From assembly GCF_011682065.1 (NCBI RefSeq), contig NZ_VUYU01000001.1, forward strand, positions 186,001-250,000: a DNA stretch of 64,000 nucleotides, read 5' to 3'. The DNA is from Massilia rubra. Its GTDB lineage: Bacteria > Pseudomonadota > Gammaproteobacteria > Burkholderiales > Burkholderiaceae_D. How positions within the stretch are numbered: the stretch's first letter is position 1; each line of letters starts with the position of its first letter. This document shows positions 8,940 to 17,837 of the stretch, piece after piece. Made by a program: the position numbers and the translations under genes. The notes beneath the pieces were generated by a model that worked only from the letters and a program-made list of their open reading frames with translations, searched no databases and had not been told where the DNA came from.

Positions 8940-11891
8940 TCATGGATTACTGCTGGTTACAGCCGAACTTTTTAAACGTCCAACAATCCAGTTGTTCAGG
9001 TCCGCCGGCCAGTAGGTCAGCGTGGTGGTTTTACCGATACCGTCACTGCTTACGGTGCTGGTCTGACTCGGATCGCCGTAATGAGGGAAGCTCGTGTACT
9101 GGGTTGTGTGAGTAAATCCGGGCATGCTTACGCCGTTCAGGTCCCAGTTTTCTTCCACCACGCTGGCCAAATATGGATGGTAGATAACGCCAGTGGCGGG
9201 CGTGCAGGCCGCGCCAGTGGAGGCGATATGGCACGCGGCGGTGTTGGTAGTACGTTTCAGCACGCCCGAGTTACCGGCGGCTGCCAGGCGCATTTCGCTC
9301 CTGGCCAGCATCCCGATATAGGGGAAATCCTGGCGGTATTCGCTGTATTGCTCAACCCCGGTCGCGACGTTCCTGCTCTTGATCCAGCGGAAACCGAGTG
9401 TTCCACGCCGCGGCCCGACATCCTTCTTCAAGCCGCCGTAAGTATAGGCAATGGTGTTGGCGCTACCGATGCCGTTGTCATATGCCACAGTGGCGACGAC
9501 AGGAGCAGCACTCAGCATGTCGATTTTCGGGAAGGCCGCTGCGCTAGCTCCGCTATCCTTCGTGTACAGAGCAGAATTGGCCAGGGTGCCGTAGGAAATG
9601 GTGGTATTGGCGCCGATGCTTGAGCCAACCTGGGTTAACAGATGCAACGGTCGGCTTTGATTGAAAAAAACCTTAGGGCTAACGGGGATGCCACTCTCGT
9701 TGACACCGGCCGTACTGACATACAAGTCCGGCATGCCGTCCCCGTCGAAATCCCTCAGGCTCACCGTCGTCGTACTATTGCTTACTTCATCGCTAGTCTG
9801 CGTAAGGGTTTGACCTTGCGCGACTACACCTGGCAAAGTCCAAGGCGTCGCGATGCCGGAAAAACCGTTACCAGTATTGAAATAAACCACAGGGGTGTAC
9901 GCGGTACCGTTTTCGTTAGCGCCGCTTCTTGTCACATACAAGTCCGGCAATCCGTCACCATTCAGATCCACCAGACTTGTCGTGGTATTGCCAGAGTAAG
10001 ACTCCCCTTGAGCGAACGCGCCAGCCTGCAATGGCCAGCTTGTCGATACGGTGGAGAATCCATTTCCGGTATTGAAATAGACGCTTGGCCTTAAGGTGGT
10101 GCCGTTTTCGTCAACGCCGCTTTTCGTGAGATACAAGTCCGCCAAGCCATCCCCGTTCAGATCGACCAGACTTACCATCGTAGCGCCATTGTGGGACTCA
10201 TGTTGCGCGTAAACCCCTGGCCGCAATGGCCAAGCCGTCGCAGCGCCGGAAAACCCAGCGCCGCTGTTGAAATGCACGCGCGGGCCTACCGGAGTACCGT
10301 TGGCGTCGACGCCGTTTTTCGTGATATACAGGTCTGGCAAACCGTCGCCGTTGAAATCATGTAGTCCTACTGCTGTCTGACTTCCATTTGATGAACTACT
10401 GGACTCGCTTTGAGCTATCCCTGCCAATGGCCAATTCGTTGCTGCGGAAAAGCCGCCGCCCCAGTTCAGATAGGCCCGCGGGCCGACCGGCACCCCGTTC
10501 TCATAAGTCTGTTTGGAGACGTACAAATCGGGTAAGCCATCGCCATTGAGATCGACTAGATCCACAGTGGTGTAATTCGTCGTCAATCCAGCGTAAATTC
10601 CTACAGATGCCTCGCCTTGTGCAAATGCTCCTTGCCCCAATGGCCAGTTTTTCGGGCTGGAGAAGCCCCTACCCGAGTTCAGATAGACTCTGGGACCGAC
10701 CATCACGCCATTTTCGTAAGTATTTTTCGTGGTGTATAGATCCGGTAGTCCATCGCCGTTCATATCCTCAAGACTAACGGTCGTCGCTGTACCGTTGGTT
10801 TCAGTAAAACTGGATTCCCCTTGCGCATGCCCAAGAGGCAAAGGCCAGTTCGTGCCTGTACTGGCGAACCCGTTTAACTGGGTTGCATACTGCATATTTA
10901 ACGGAAGCAAACAATTATCAGCGGCATCGCAATGTTGGACGGAGTTCAGCCGGGGAGTCAGCGTTGGCCCAGCGTTTTGGTAGGCCAATTTCGTCTTGCT
11001 GAGTAAGGTGGTGCCCTGGTAATATGTGCTGATTTCACTTAATGTAGTGATTCGCTTCGACATGGTGCCGGCATTGTATTTCGGTATGCTATTCACCCGT
11101 GCAATATAGCTGAACACCACCGAACTTTGCGGCTGTGTATTGGCCACATTATTAGCTGCATAGTCGATGCGCGCGGGACTGTATACGCCGTTGACAGTAT
11201 CCTTGTTGTAGCTGACGGTGAGGTAATTACCTTTTGCATCGGAAATTTTGTTTAACGCCCAGACCCGAACTGTGGAAGCAGATGGCGAAGGCGCGGTACC
11301 TGGTCGAAAGTTTGCTTCAATGCGGGAGTCGGTGCTGCTGCCATATTCCCTGACCGTCCCGTTTTTGGGCCATACCTTGAATGAAGCCGCTCCATTGCCC
11401 GCGCGTCCAACGCCAACTATTTTGCTGAACGAATCAATCTCGGTTCGATAATGGGCACCGTCCTGGCCATAGGTTCCGCTGACTAGCAGCAAACGCTGAC
11501 CGTCGAGACAGTACTTGTCGGAGTCCAGAAACTGCACCGGTTTTTGCAGACCGTCATGAACCATCGTATTCGCGCAGCGTTCAATGGAGGACAATCCGGT
11601 CAGATTCCAGGCCATGCCCATCAAGCCGTCTCCGCTTGAGGACTGGCTCTGATAGCTTAAGCCGAGCTCCGGAGCGATGCCCGCCAAACCTGGCCCCACT
11701 TTCAACGGGAGGAAGTAAGACGCGCCCCCGTCTTGAGAAACCGCGAATTGACCGGGTGGCGTCGCCAGTCCAATCGTTTGCGACTGAGCGCTGAAAGCGG
11801 CACCGGGTACAACGACCGCCCAAGCCAACGCCACTGCACGGGACAATTGATCGCGCGTCCGTGCGCGAATGGGATATCTTACTTGAAGCAT
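8940..11891 (-). CDS. SpvB-like / FG-GAP repeat secreted protein
   Basis: 983 residues from the ATG at 11891. Longer starts (TTG at 11972) are possible, but this one places a Sec signal (SRAVALAWAVVVPGAAFSA) at the N-terminus. Residues about 40-340 match the SpvB N-terminal / Tc-toxin B-component beta-propeller type (GGASYFLPLKVGPG, LGLSYQSQSSSGDGLMGMAWNLTG). Six FG-GAP/VCBS calcium-binding repeats follow (D-x-N-G-D-G-L-P-D-L-Y). The C-terminus stops at LTYWPADLNNWIVGRLKSS, the point where related longer proteins continue into RHS repeats. Here the RHS part is a separate gene 87 bp downstream, so the two probably work as one split Tc/RHS-like assembly. No ADP-ribosyltransferase domain is seen. 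Confidence 0.82.
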   Translation of the reverse strand: MLQVRYPIRARTRDQLSRAVALAWAVVVPGAAFSAQSQTIGLATPPGQFAVSQDGGASYFLPLKVGPGLAGIAPELGLSYQSQSSSGDGLMGMAWNLTGLSSIERCANTMVHDGLQKPVQFLDSDKYCLDGQRLLLVSGTYGQDGAHYRTEIDSFSKIVGVGRAGNGAASFKVWPKNGTVREYGSSTDSRIEANFRPGTAPSPSASTVRVWALNKISDAKGNYLTVSYNKDTVNGVYSPARIDYAANNVANTQPQSSVVFSYIARVNSIPKYNAGTMSKRITTLSEISTYYQGTTLLSKTKLAYQNAGPTLTPRLNSVQHCDAADNCLLPLNMQYATQLNGFASTGTNWPLPLGHAQGESSFTETNGTATTVSLEDMNGDGLPDLYTTKNTYENGVMVGPRVYLNSGRGFSSPKNWPLGQGAFAQGEASVGIYAGLTTNYTTVDLVDLNGDGLPDLYVSKQTYENGVPVGPRAYLNWGGGFSAATNWPLAGIAQSESSSSSNGSQTAVGLHDFNGDGLPDLYITKNGVDANGTPVGPRVHFNSGAGFSGAATAWPLRPGVYAQHESHNGATMVSLVDLNGDGLADLYLTKSGVDENGTTLRPSVYFNTGNGFSTVSTSWPLQAGAFAQGESYSGNTTTSLVDLNGDGLPDLYVTRSGANENGTAYTPVVYFNTGNGFSGIATPWTLPGVVAQGQTLTQTSDEVSNSTTTVSLRDFDGDGMPDLYVSTAGVNESGIPVSPKVFFNQSRPLHLLTQVGSSIGANTTISYGTLANSALYTKDSGASAAAFPKIDMLSAAPVVATVAYDNGIGSANTIAYTYGGLKKDVGPRRGTLGFRWIKSRNVATGVEQYSEYRQDFPYIGMLARSEMRLAAAGNSGVLKRTTNTAACHIASTGAACTPATGVIYHPYLASVVEENWDLNGVSMPGFTHTTQYTSFPHYGDPSQTSTVSSDGIGKTTTLTYWPADLNNWIVGRLKSSAVTSSNP
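9650..10870. repeat. Six degenerate tandem FG-GAP coding repeats
   Basis: Within the SpvB-like gene, six units of roughly 60-70 codons each carry a DxNGDGLPDLY calcium-binding loop, then ENG/NG and P-x-V-Y-F/L-N-x-G-x-GFS, then WPL. The units are similar enough at DNA level to permit recombination, and they end about 600 bp before the gene's 3' end. Confidence 0.8.
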
Positions 11892-12474
11892 GGTTCTTTT
11901 CGCCGATCGATCAAGATTACTGTTAAAAGCTTCGATGCCTACCATCGAAATTCGTATGTCGGGGTTGCTCAACTGGAGAGGCAGCTTTGCTTTGAAGTTG
12001 CAGAAGCAATGCCAAGTCCTGCCGTTTTCCTATGCGAGGAAACAGCCTTAAAACCTAAATATTGCTGCGAAAATATATCAAATTGTAAAAGTTGCGCCAA
12101 GTAAAATATCTTTTAAAATCAAAATTAATTTCTTGACTATTTTTCGATGTCTTTATGCCGCACAGCCGGGCTCGGATCGACTGAGCCCCAGGCAATGAAA
12201 TTGCTCGTAAATATCGCTCGATTTTTTGTTGGCAAAGCTGGCCCTAGGCCATCTAATAGTGTGGACGGTACGTTAAGGACACGACGAGTTTGCTACTCTT
12301 AAATCGCCGCGTTGTCGCAACGATCGATTGCTTGGCATGCGTCCTCTGCTCTGAGAGCAAAGGGCACTGTGTAATGCCGACGGCCGTCATGAATACATAC
12401 GTTTTCTTGCTCTCATCGCTTGCAGCTGATTTCTGGAACGCCGTTCCAGGACCGGTGTAGATCAACCGACGCAA
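11892..12474. other. AT-rich intergenic region upstream of the SpvB-like gene
   Basis: No gene is supported. The first 250 bases are AT-rich and should hold the SpvB-like promoter, but I could not fix -35/-10 elements. A block near 12126-12142 (TTTCTTGACTATT) recurs upstream of the decayed copy near 12757-12772. A 17-bp perfect palindrome, CTGGAACG-C-CGTTCCAG, sits at 12433-12449; it could be an operator or a hairpin. Confidence 0.45.
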
Positions 12475-12620
12475 TTAAGGACTGCTGCTGGTGCCCACCG
12501 AACGTTTCAAGCGCCGACAATCCAGTTATTCAGATCCGCCGGCCAATAGGTCAGCGTGGTGGATTGCCCTATACCGTCACTGCTCACGGTGCTGGTCAGA
12601 CTCGGACCAGCGTAGTGAGT
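12475..12620 (-). pseudogene. 3' remnant of a second SpvB-like gene
   Basis: Read on the minus strand this encodes HYAGPSLTSTVSSDGIGQ, then LTYWPADLNNWIVG. A one-base deletion (GGC to GG) follows, then in the shifted frame RLKRSVGTSSSP and a stop. This parallels the last 45 residues of the intact SpvB-like protein almost residue for residue. Weak similarity may extend to about 12660. The 5' and middle parts of the gene are missing, while the AT-rich block further upstream resembles the intact gene's leader. The simplest reading is an internal deletion of a tandem copy. Confidence 0.8.
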
Positions 12621-13036
12621 GGTCGCGGCGCCGCTGGCGGCTTGTTTATGGCCGGTTCATCCGACGATTGCGCGTGCGGTTCAAGGTATTCAGGAAATTT
12701 GTGGGGAATATATCAGGCGCGAAAAAATTCCACGCGGAAAAAATGTTTCAAAATATTATTTTCTTGACTATTGTGTTTTAATCGCCACGCCATTTTTAGC
12801 TCGAAATTCACGCTTGTGCGGCGTCGATCAGGGGATTTCCCCAGGATGGCAGGAGGTGGTAGCCCGGCCGGTCTAGCCAGAAGTGCGCGGCGCGACGGGC
12901 GTGTATCGCAGCGCCACGCCTCACGCATGCGCAACAGCGGTGACGGCGGCGCCGATCCTGGCGCGCCAAGCGGGAAGCGAACGACGCTATTGGTCAATCG
13001 GCGAAAAGCGCTGACGGATACGGTGAATGGCATGCC
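12621..13036. other. Intergenic stretch between the remnant and the pseudopilin genes
   Basis: AT-rich at 12700-12780 (possible old promoter region of the decayed gene) and GC-rich at 12830-13030. Open frames here show no recognisable domains, no prepilin or signal peptide and no good start, so no gene is called. Confidence 0.45.
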
Positions 13037-13507
13037 TTAGCGCTCACGCGGGACATAAACAAACTTCCACTCCGAGTAAGCCGAGGCGTTTTCGAAACCG
13101 GCATTGTGTTCTGAAAAACGCTTTTTTATGGGGCTTAGGCTTGAGGTGCTGTAGACGCCCATCACGGTACCATCGAGCGCGCGCACCAACCCCCATTCCT
13201 GATCCAATGTCATCGGATCCATGTAAATGCGGCGCAGATGACGCACAGTTCCCACGTGACGTTCGTCCAACAACAGCGCCTTGAGATCTGCAGGGTAGCG
13301 TTTCACGGCACCGGGCGAGCGCTCATAGTAGTCGCCGATCGCTTTGCGAAATTCATTTCCGATGAAAAGCAGCTGGCGCTCCTTGGCTCGCTGCTGGGAG
13401 GTCGACCAGAGTACGCCGGTAACAGCCGACACCGCCCCCATGATGGCAATCATGAACAGCAGCGCGAGATAGGTAAATCCGCCCTGTGAGCGCTGTATGG
13501 CCGTCAC
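13037..13507 (-). CDS. Type II secretion / type IV pilus pseudopilin (third in row)
   Basis: 156 residues from a GTG that overlaps the preceding stop as GTGA. The leader is followed by GGFTYLALLFMIAIMGAVSA, a class III prepilin signal with cleavage after Gly; the usual Glu at +5 is replaced (FTYLA), as in minor pseudopilins of the GspK type. The soluble part has a tail of conserved aromatic residues (AYSEWKFVYVP). Probably a minor pseudopilin capping or initiating the fibre (inference). It is the last gene of the secretion operon. Confidence 0.78.
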   Translation of the reverse strand: MTAIQRSQGGFTYLALLFMIAIMGAVSAVTGVLWSTSQQRAKERQLLFIGNEFRKAIGDYYERSPGAVKRYPADLKALLLDERHVGTVRHLRRIYMDPMTLDQEWGLVRALDGTVMGVYSTSSLSPIKKRFSEHNAGFENASAYSEWKFVYVPRER

Positions 13508-13893
13508 AGCTCACGCAGCGGCTTGCCGTCAGCCCCCTTGCCGGGAGCGCCGCTGCGAACATCGAAAACGGCGCCTTTTTCTTTATCTGCAGGCGGCAAG
13601 ACGATCCATGTCGACTCGCTCTCGGTAAATGGATCCTGGGGGATTCTGCGAAGATATCTGCCCTGGATCAGGTCGTCGAGCTTCATCGGATAGGTGCCAT
13701 TGTCTGCATAGTATTTGTCCAGCACGTCGCGCAGGCTGGCCAGGTTGGAACGAAGGACCGCCTCGCGTGCCTTGTCGACGTTGCCGATATAGCGCGGCGC
13801 CGCCAGGGACAAGAGCGCCGCGATGATGGCCATCACCACAAGCAGTTCGATCAGGGTGAAACCGGCAGGTCGTCGATGTCTAGTCATTACCAT
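13504..13893 (-). CDS. GspG-like major pseudopilin
   Basis: 129 residues. The prepilin motif G-FTLIELLVVMAIIAALLSLA with Glu5 intact lies after a short basic leader (TRHRRPAG). The body carries the GspG hallmark helix and loop (LRDVLDKYYADNGTYPMKLDDL, then IPQDPF). ATG at 13893 is taken; ATG two codons later (13887) overlaps the upstream stop as TAATG and is equally plausible. It should be processed by a prepilin peptidase encoded elsewhere and polymerise into the pseudopilus. Confidence 0.87.
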   Translation of the reverse strand: MVMTRHRRPAGFTLIELLVVMAIIAALLSLAAPRYIGNVDKAREAVLRSNLASLRDVLDKYYADNGTYPMKLDDLIQGRYLRRIPQDPFTESESTWIVLPPADKEKGAVFDVRSGAPGKGADGKPLREL

Positions 13894-14351
13894 TCACGGT
13901 ACAAAATTCCGTTCACGCCATGGCCGCTGGCCATGGAGTAGACGTCATATACATCGCTGCCTTCCTTGGGGGCCTGCGCTGTCGAGGCATAACTACGCTT
14001 TCCCCAGGTCGCCGCCGGCGGGAGGCCTTTTGCAGCAAACGGATCGCGCGGCACGCGGCGCAAAAAGAATATTTTCGCACCGGCCGGATTCTTAGCGTCA
14101 TCGACCCCCTCCACCAGTGCGTCCAGGCTGGGCGGAAACCCAGAACTGCCCGACTTGACTTGAATATGTCCCTGATTACTGGCCTGCTTGTACGCGTCGA
14201 GCGCCTCGCGGATTTGAAGCAATCCGAGGCGCAGCTCCTGTTCCTTGCTGCGGCGGATCCCCAGTTCCGCCATTGGAACGGCCGCCGTCGCCAGGATGGA
14301 AACGATAACGATGGTAACCAGCAATTCGACAATCGTGAAACCGTTTTTCAT
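13887..14351 (-). CDS. GspG/PilE-type pseudopilin
   Basis: 155 codons including the stop, starting at the ATG at 14351 (leader MKNG, then FTIVELLVTIVIVSILATAA). An upstream TTG (14378) would add an improbable leader that overlaps the secretin gene. The cleavable Gly, Phe1 and Glu5 are present. The body resembles GspG: LQIREALDAYKQAS, PPSLDALV and VPRDPFA. Two GspG-like subunits in tandem is unusual for a canonical type II system but common in the hybrid pilus-like operons of betaproteobacteria. Confidence 0.84.
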   Translation of the reverse strand: MKNGFTIVELLVTIVIVSILATAAVPMAELGIRRSKEQELRLGLLQIREALDAYKQASNQGHIQVKSGSSGFPPSLDALVEGVDDAKNPAGAKIFFLRRVPRDPFAAKGLPPAATWGKRSYASTAQAPKEGSDVYDVYSMASGHGVNGILYREW

Positions 14352-14367
14352 GTGAGGAACGTCACGC

Positions 14368-16617
14368 TCAGTTGACAATGTTAATCGTCAGCGGAGCTGG
14401 GGGCGCTAGTACGAGTTGCTTGTCGCCAATCGAAATTGGTGAACTCATCAGAAACTTCAGCTCGGACTGCGCTTTGACGGCAAGCGGACGCAGGGTCAGC
14501 GTGACCACGGTGTCCTCACCGAAAGCGCCGTCGGCACCGGAGCGAATGACGCTCACAAACGCCTTGCCCAATGTCTGGTCGACATTGTTGGACATGCTCG
14601 TGCTGGCGCCACCTTTCTTGAAAAAATTCCCCTCGGTGATCTCGATAATTTGCAGGACCGCCGGATCGAAACCGAGTTGAAACGGCAGGCTGCGTACACC
14701 GCCATCGGCCTTGAGCATGATGGCGACTTTGAACAGCTCGCCAACCTTCGCCTGTGCCGGCCCCTGCCAACTCAGGGACAAGGCGGTCGGCGCGAGATTG
14801 CTGGCATCCTTGACCGGCGCCGCAGCTGGCGCTGGGCCGGCAGCGCGCAGCGGCTCCGCTGCGCCATCAGCGAGCGCGGTAGCGAGTTTTTTGGAGCGAA
14901 GCGATGCCTCCGTGCCGGACCAGAATTCGCGGTCGATCGCCTCCGGCTTGTTGATATTTCGCACCAGGCGCGGTGTGATCGACAACACGATTTCTGTCTG
15001 CTCGGACTCGTCCTTCTGGCTCGAAAACAAGCGGCCGAGCACGGGAATATCGCCGACCCCGGGGAGGCGACTGGCCGTGCGCCGCTCCTCATCATTGATC
15101 AGGCCAGCCAATACCTGGGTTTCTCCATTTTTCAAGCGCAGCACGGTCGAAGCCGCCCGCGATCCGATCTGATAAGCGAGCGAGCCGGCCGGTGTGCGAA
15201 TTTCGCGCACCAGCGAGCTGACCTCCAGCCCCACCTTGATCGCTACTTCATCCTGCAGATAGATATTCGGCTCGACATCGAGTTTGATGCCGACGTCGAG
15301 GTATTGCACGCTCTCCGAGGAAACGCCATTCGACGTCGTCGTGATGCTCACGACCGGGATTTTATCGCCAATCATGACTTTGGCCTTTTCCCGGTTGCGC
15401 GCCCGGATGCGCGGATTGGCAAGAATCTTGACGTCACCAATTTCGCGGCGCAGATTCAGGGTCGCGGTGGGCAGGCCTAAGCCGATATTGTCCGAATTGA
15501 GACGGCGCAGTTCGTTCAGGGTCGCCGTCGCCCCATCCACCAGCGGCGTCAAGGTCAGCTGGTTTGGCAACTTAACCCCCAGTTCCGTCAAGCGCGAACG
15601 TTTTACTTCCAGCACCTCGACTTCCAGCATGACTTCGGGTTCGCTCAAGTCCTGCATGCCGATCAATTTCTCGGCAAGTCGGATGGCATCGGGCGTGTCG
15701 CGCATGACCAGCAAGTTGAGTTTTTCATCGATAAACACATCCTTGGCCTTCAACAATTCTTTCAACATTGCCTGCGTTTGCTTCACATCCGCATTTGCCA
15801 GATAAAACCCCTTTACCAGCAATTCCTGATGCTCCTTCAGTTTTTCCGGGGTACGGGAATAGAGCAAAATCGATGTGGGCGTGATGACCTTCTTTTCCAG
15901 CCGCGTGCTCTGCAAGATGGTGTCGAGCGCGTCGCTCAGTGAAGCCTGGCGCAAATTGATGGTCGTGCGCAGATCCGGCTGGACATCCTTGTCGAGCATA
16001 AAACTGATGCCCGTCGCGCGCGACAGGCCGTCGAGGACCATTTTCAGGCTGGCGTCCCGGAATTCGAGCGTGATCGGGTTGGTGGAGCTGACGAGCGGCA
16101 CCTCCGCTGCCTGCAGCTTGACTGCCTGATTGTCAATCTCGCGCTTCAAATTGAGTGCGGCCGCATTGTTCGGATGTTCGGCCAGAATGGCCCTCACCTG
16201 AAAGCGGGCAGCTTCAATCTCTCCCTGTTTGAATGCCGCTTGCGCTTGCTCGAGCAACGATCCGGATCGCCGCTCGCGCTCGACCGCCTCCCTACCCTGG
16301 GCCGCACGCATATTGCCTGGCTCCACCTCCTGCACGCGCTTGTAAAAGCCCAGGGATGCATCGAACTGGCCAGCGGCCCGCGCCGCCTCCGCCGTGACCA
16401 GCAGCCGGTTGACTTCTTCGGCGCGGCGCCGTATCAGGTCCGTCTTGAACTCGGCATTCCGAGGTTCGGCGATCACTGCTTGCTCAAGGTGGCGAATGCC
16501 TTCTTCGACTTTCCCATCCTCGAGCAAGTTCAATCCCTGGCTATGCAGTCTGCTGCCGGTGCATGCCGTCATCAGCGTCACTGCCGTGGCTAGCACGACC
16601 ATTTCAAATCGGCCCAT
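14368..16617 (-). CDS. Lipoprotein secretin (GspD/PilQ/MshL type) with C-terminal cohesin domain
   Basis: 749 residues. The lipobox LMTAC places acylation at Cys19. TPR-like helices cover about 20-160. STN/N0-N1 domains follow (ITLEFRDASLKMVLDGLSRA), then the secretin core at about 330-560 with the signatures VQYLDVGIKLDVEPN, GETQVLAGLINDEERR and RLPGVGDIPVLGRLFSS. The last 140 residues form a cohesin-like beta sandwich (FKVAIMLKADGGVRSLPFQLGFDPAVLQ). It forms the outer-membrane gate. Its acylation suggests pilotin-independent targeting. The cohesin tail could bind a partner or substrate at the channel (inference). Eight bases separate it from the PilP-like gene. Confidence 0.92.
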   Translation of the reverse strand: MGRFEMVVLATAVTLMTACTGSRLHSQGLNLLEDGKVEEGIRHLEQAVIAEPRNAEFKTDLIRRRAEEVNRLLVTAEAARAAGQFDASLGFYKRVQEVEPGNMRAAQGREAVERERRSGSLLEQAQAAFKQGEIEAARFQVRAILAEHPNNAAALNLKREIDNQAVKLQAAEVPLVSSTNPITLEFRDASLKMVLDGLSRATGISFMLDKDVQPDLRTTINLRQASLSDALDTILQSTRLEKKVITPTSILLYSRTPEKLKEHQELLVKGFYLANADVKQTQAMLKELLKAKDVFIDEKLNLLVMRDTPDAIRLAEKLIGMQDLSEPEVMLEVEVLEVKRSRLTELGVKLPNQLTLTPLVDGATATLNELRRLNSDNIGLGLPTATLNLRREIGDVKILANPRIRARNREKAKVMIGDKIPVVSITTTSNGVSSESVQYLDVGIKLDVEPNIYLQDEVAIKVGLEVSSLVREIRTPAGSLAYQIGSRAASTVLRLKNGETQVLAGLINDEERRTASRLPGVGDIPVLGRLFSSQKDESEQTEIVLSITPRLVRNINKPEAIDREFWSGTEASLRSKKLATALADGAAEPLRAAGPAPAAAPVKDASNLAPTALSLSWQGPAQAKVGELFKVAIMLKADGGVRSLPFQLGFDPAVLQIIEITEGNFFKKGGASTSMSNNVDQTLGKAFVSVIRSGADGAFGEDTVVTLTLRPLAVKAQSELKFLMSSPISIGDKQLVLAPPAPLTINIVN

Positions 16618-16625
16618 CGGTATCC

Positions 16626-17171
16626 CTATGATGCACTACCCATCGGCAGTAATTGTTTTGTTTGAAGCGGCAAGTAGACGATGACAATGTGATCGTTCTC
16701 GATCCCCTCGAATCGATAAATACCCTCGAAGGTTTCTCCCATTTCCACCGCAATCGATTGCTCACCTTTAGTGAGATACACCAGCCATTTGCCTGGTGCG
16801 AGTTCAAGTTTTCCTGCGAATAAAAATGGCAGCGCCGGTGCGGTTGGCTGGGGAGCAAGGGCAGGCGGTGGGGACGCGTCTCGGGTGCTTGCTGCGCTGG
16901 GCCCCACCGCCCATGTTTTGACGTCGAAGGGATTTTTGTCGTCGCGCGCTAGCGCACCCCGCGAGCGGTCTGGCCACGCCATTGCCTGGAGCTCGTTCAC
17001 GTTCGTCGATCGATGGTCAAGCGGTCGCTGGCGCGCACGCTCCTCGCCAGAGCGGCTCGACGGCGCGGTGAGGCTTGTTTCCCGCGCCGGATCAGGCACG
17101 AGCAAGCGCGCGGCAGCAAGGCACAGCAGCAGTACCCCGTACAATGCGACGCGACGACGGCCTGGGCTCAC
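16626..17171 (-). CDS. PilP/GspC-like inner-membrane linker protein
   Basis: 181 residues from GTG overlapping the previous stop (GTGA). One N-terminal membrane helix (ALYGVLLLCLAAARLLV), a long Pro/Ala/Ser-rich periplasmic linker, and a small C-terminal beta domain (LPFLFAGKLELAPGKWLVYLTKGEQ ... YRFEGIENDHIVIVYLPL) typical of the homology region of GspC/PilP. It should connect the inner-membrane platform to the secretin N0 domain. Sequence identity to named families is low; the call relies on architecture and position. Confidence 0.7.
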   Translation of the reverse strand: MSPGRRRVALYGVLLLCLAAARLLVPDPARETSLTAPSSRSGEERARQRPLDHRSTNVNELQAMAWPDRSRGALARDDKNPFDVKTWAVGPSAASTRDASPPPALAPQPTAPALPFLFAGKLELAPGKWLVYLTKGEQSIAVEMGETFEGIYRFEGIENDHIVIVYLPLQTKQLLPMGSAS

Positions 17172-17731
17172 TGATTACTCAGGAAAAGAGTGAACCGCAA
17201 TGTCGCCTCAAGGTTTGGATCATCAATTTTTTCGCGATGAAAATTGACGCTATCGAGGGACAAGGTGGGAACGTCGGTCATCGTTTGTGCGAGAAATTTT
17301 CGGATTTCAATATAGTTACCCTTGACCGGCAAGACGATTTCCAGCCTGCTCAATCTGCCCGATTTCTCTGGAATACGGCGATATTCTCCCTCGTGCAGTT
17401 CAATTTTCCAAAACTCGGCGGCGCTGTAGATCTTGCCCATCGCATCGAGTTCCGCATCACGTGGCGGGAACATCCGATAGAACTCGGCGGCGTCGTTCTG
17501 ACGATCGATTTTGCCCTGTTGCAGCGGCGTTAGGCCCATTGCCGGCGCGGCGCGTAGGGCAGCGATCCTCAATTCAGTAGCGCGCAGCTTGCCATCGGCC
17601 GGTATCACGAGCGTGCCCATGACCATGGCACACCCCAGCAACACGATGGCCGCCGCAACAGTAGCCCAGCTCTGTGACAAGACAAGACGCTTGACTGTCC
17701 AAAGAATTTGAGCGAATGTAGGAGGGGTCAT
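17168..17731 (-). CDS. PilO/GspM-like platform protein
   Basis: 187 residues with one N-terminal membrane helix (WATVAAAIVLLGCAMVMGTLVI), a short coiled coil, and a ferredoxin-like alpha/beta domain (IELHEGEYRRIPEKSGRLSRLEIVLPVKGNYIEIRKFL as landmark strands). Architecture fits PilO/GspM. It follows the PilN-like gene after 106 bp, the only gap over 20 bp in the operon. Confidence 0.68.
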   Translation of the reverse strand: MTPPTFAQILWTVKRLVLSQSWATVAAAIVLLGCAMVMGTLVIPADGKLRATELRIAALRAAPAMGLTPLQQGKIDRQNDAAEFYRMFPPRDAELDAMGKIYSAAEFWKIELHEGEYRRIPEKSGRLSRLEIVLPVKGNYIEIRKFLAQTMTDVPTLSLDSVNFHREKIDDPNLEATLRFTLFLSNQ

Positions 17732-17837
17732 GGGAACGCCGGTCGCAAATATCTTACGTTTCGCGTTGGTGGAGGAGTTAATCGCGAGCGCACGATTATA
17801 ACCGAATGCCCGACGCCATGATTAATAATCGCCGCCC

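Noticed and set aside
9650-10870. Possible CRISPR-like or tandem repeat array
   Set aside because: Repeats are in-frame FG-GAP protein repeats of about 60-70 codons, not short identical repeats with unique spacers.
12713-13033. 106-codon minus frame upstream of the SpvB remnant
   Set aside because: Arg/Pro-rich product with no signal peptide or motif; codon pattern not coding-like.
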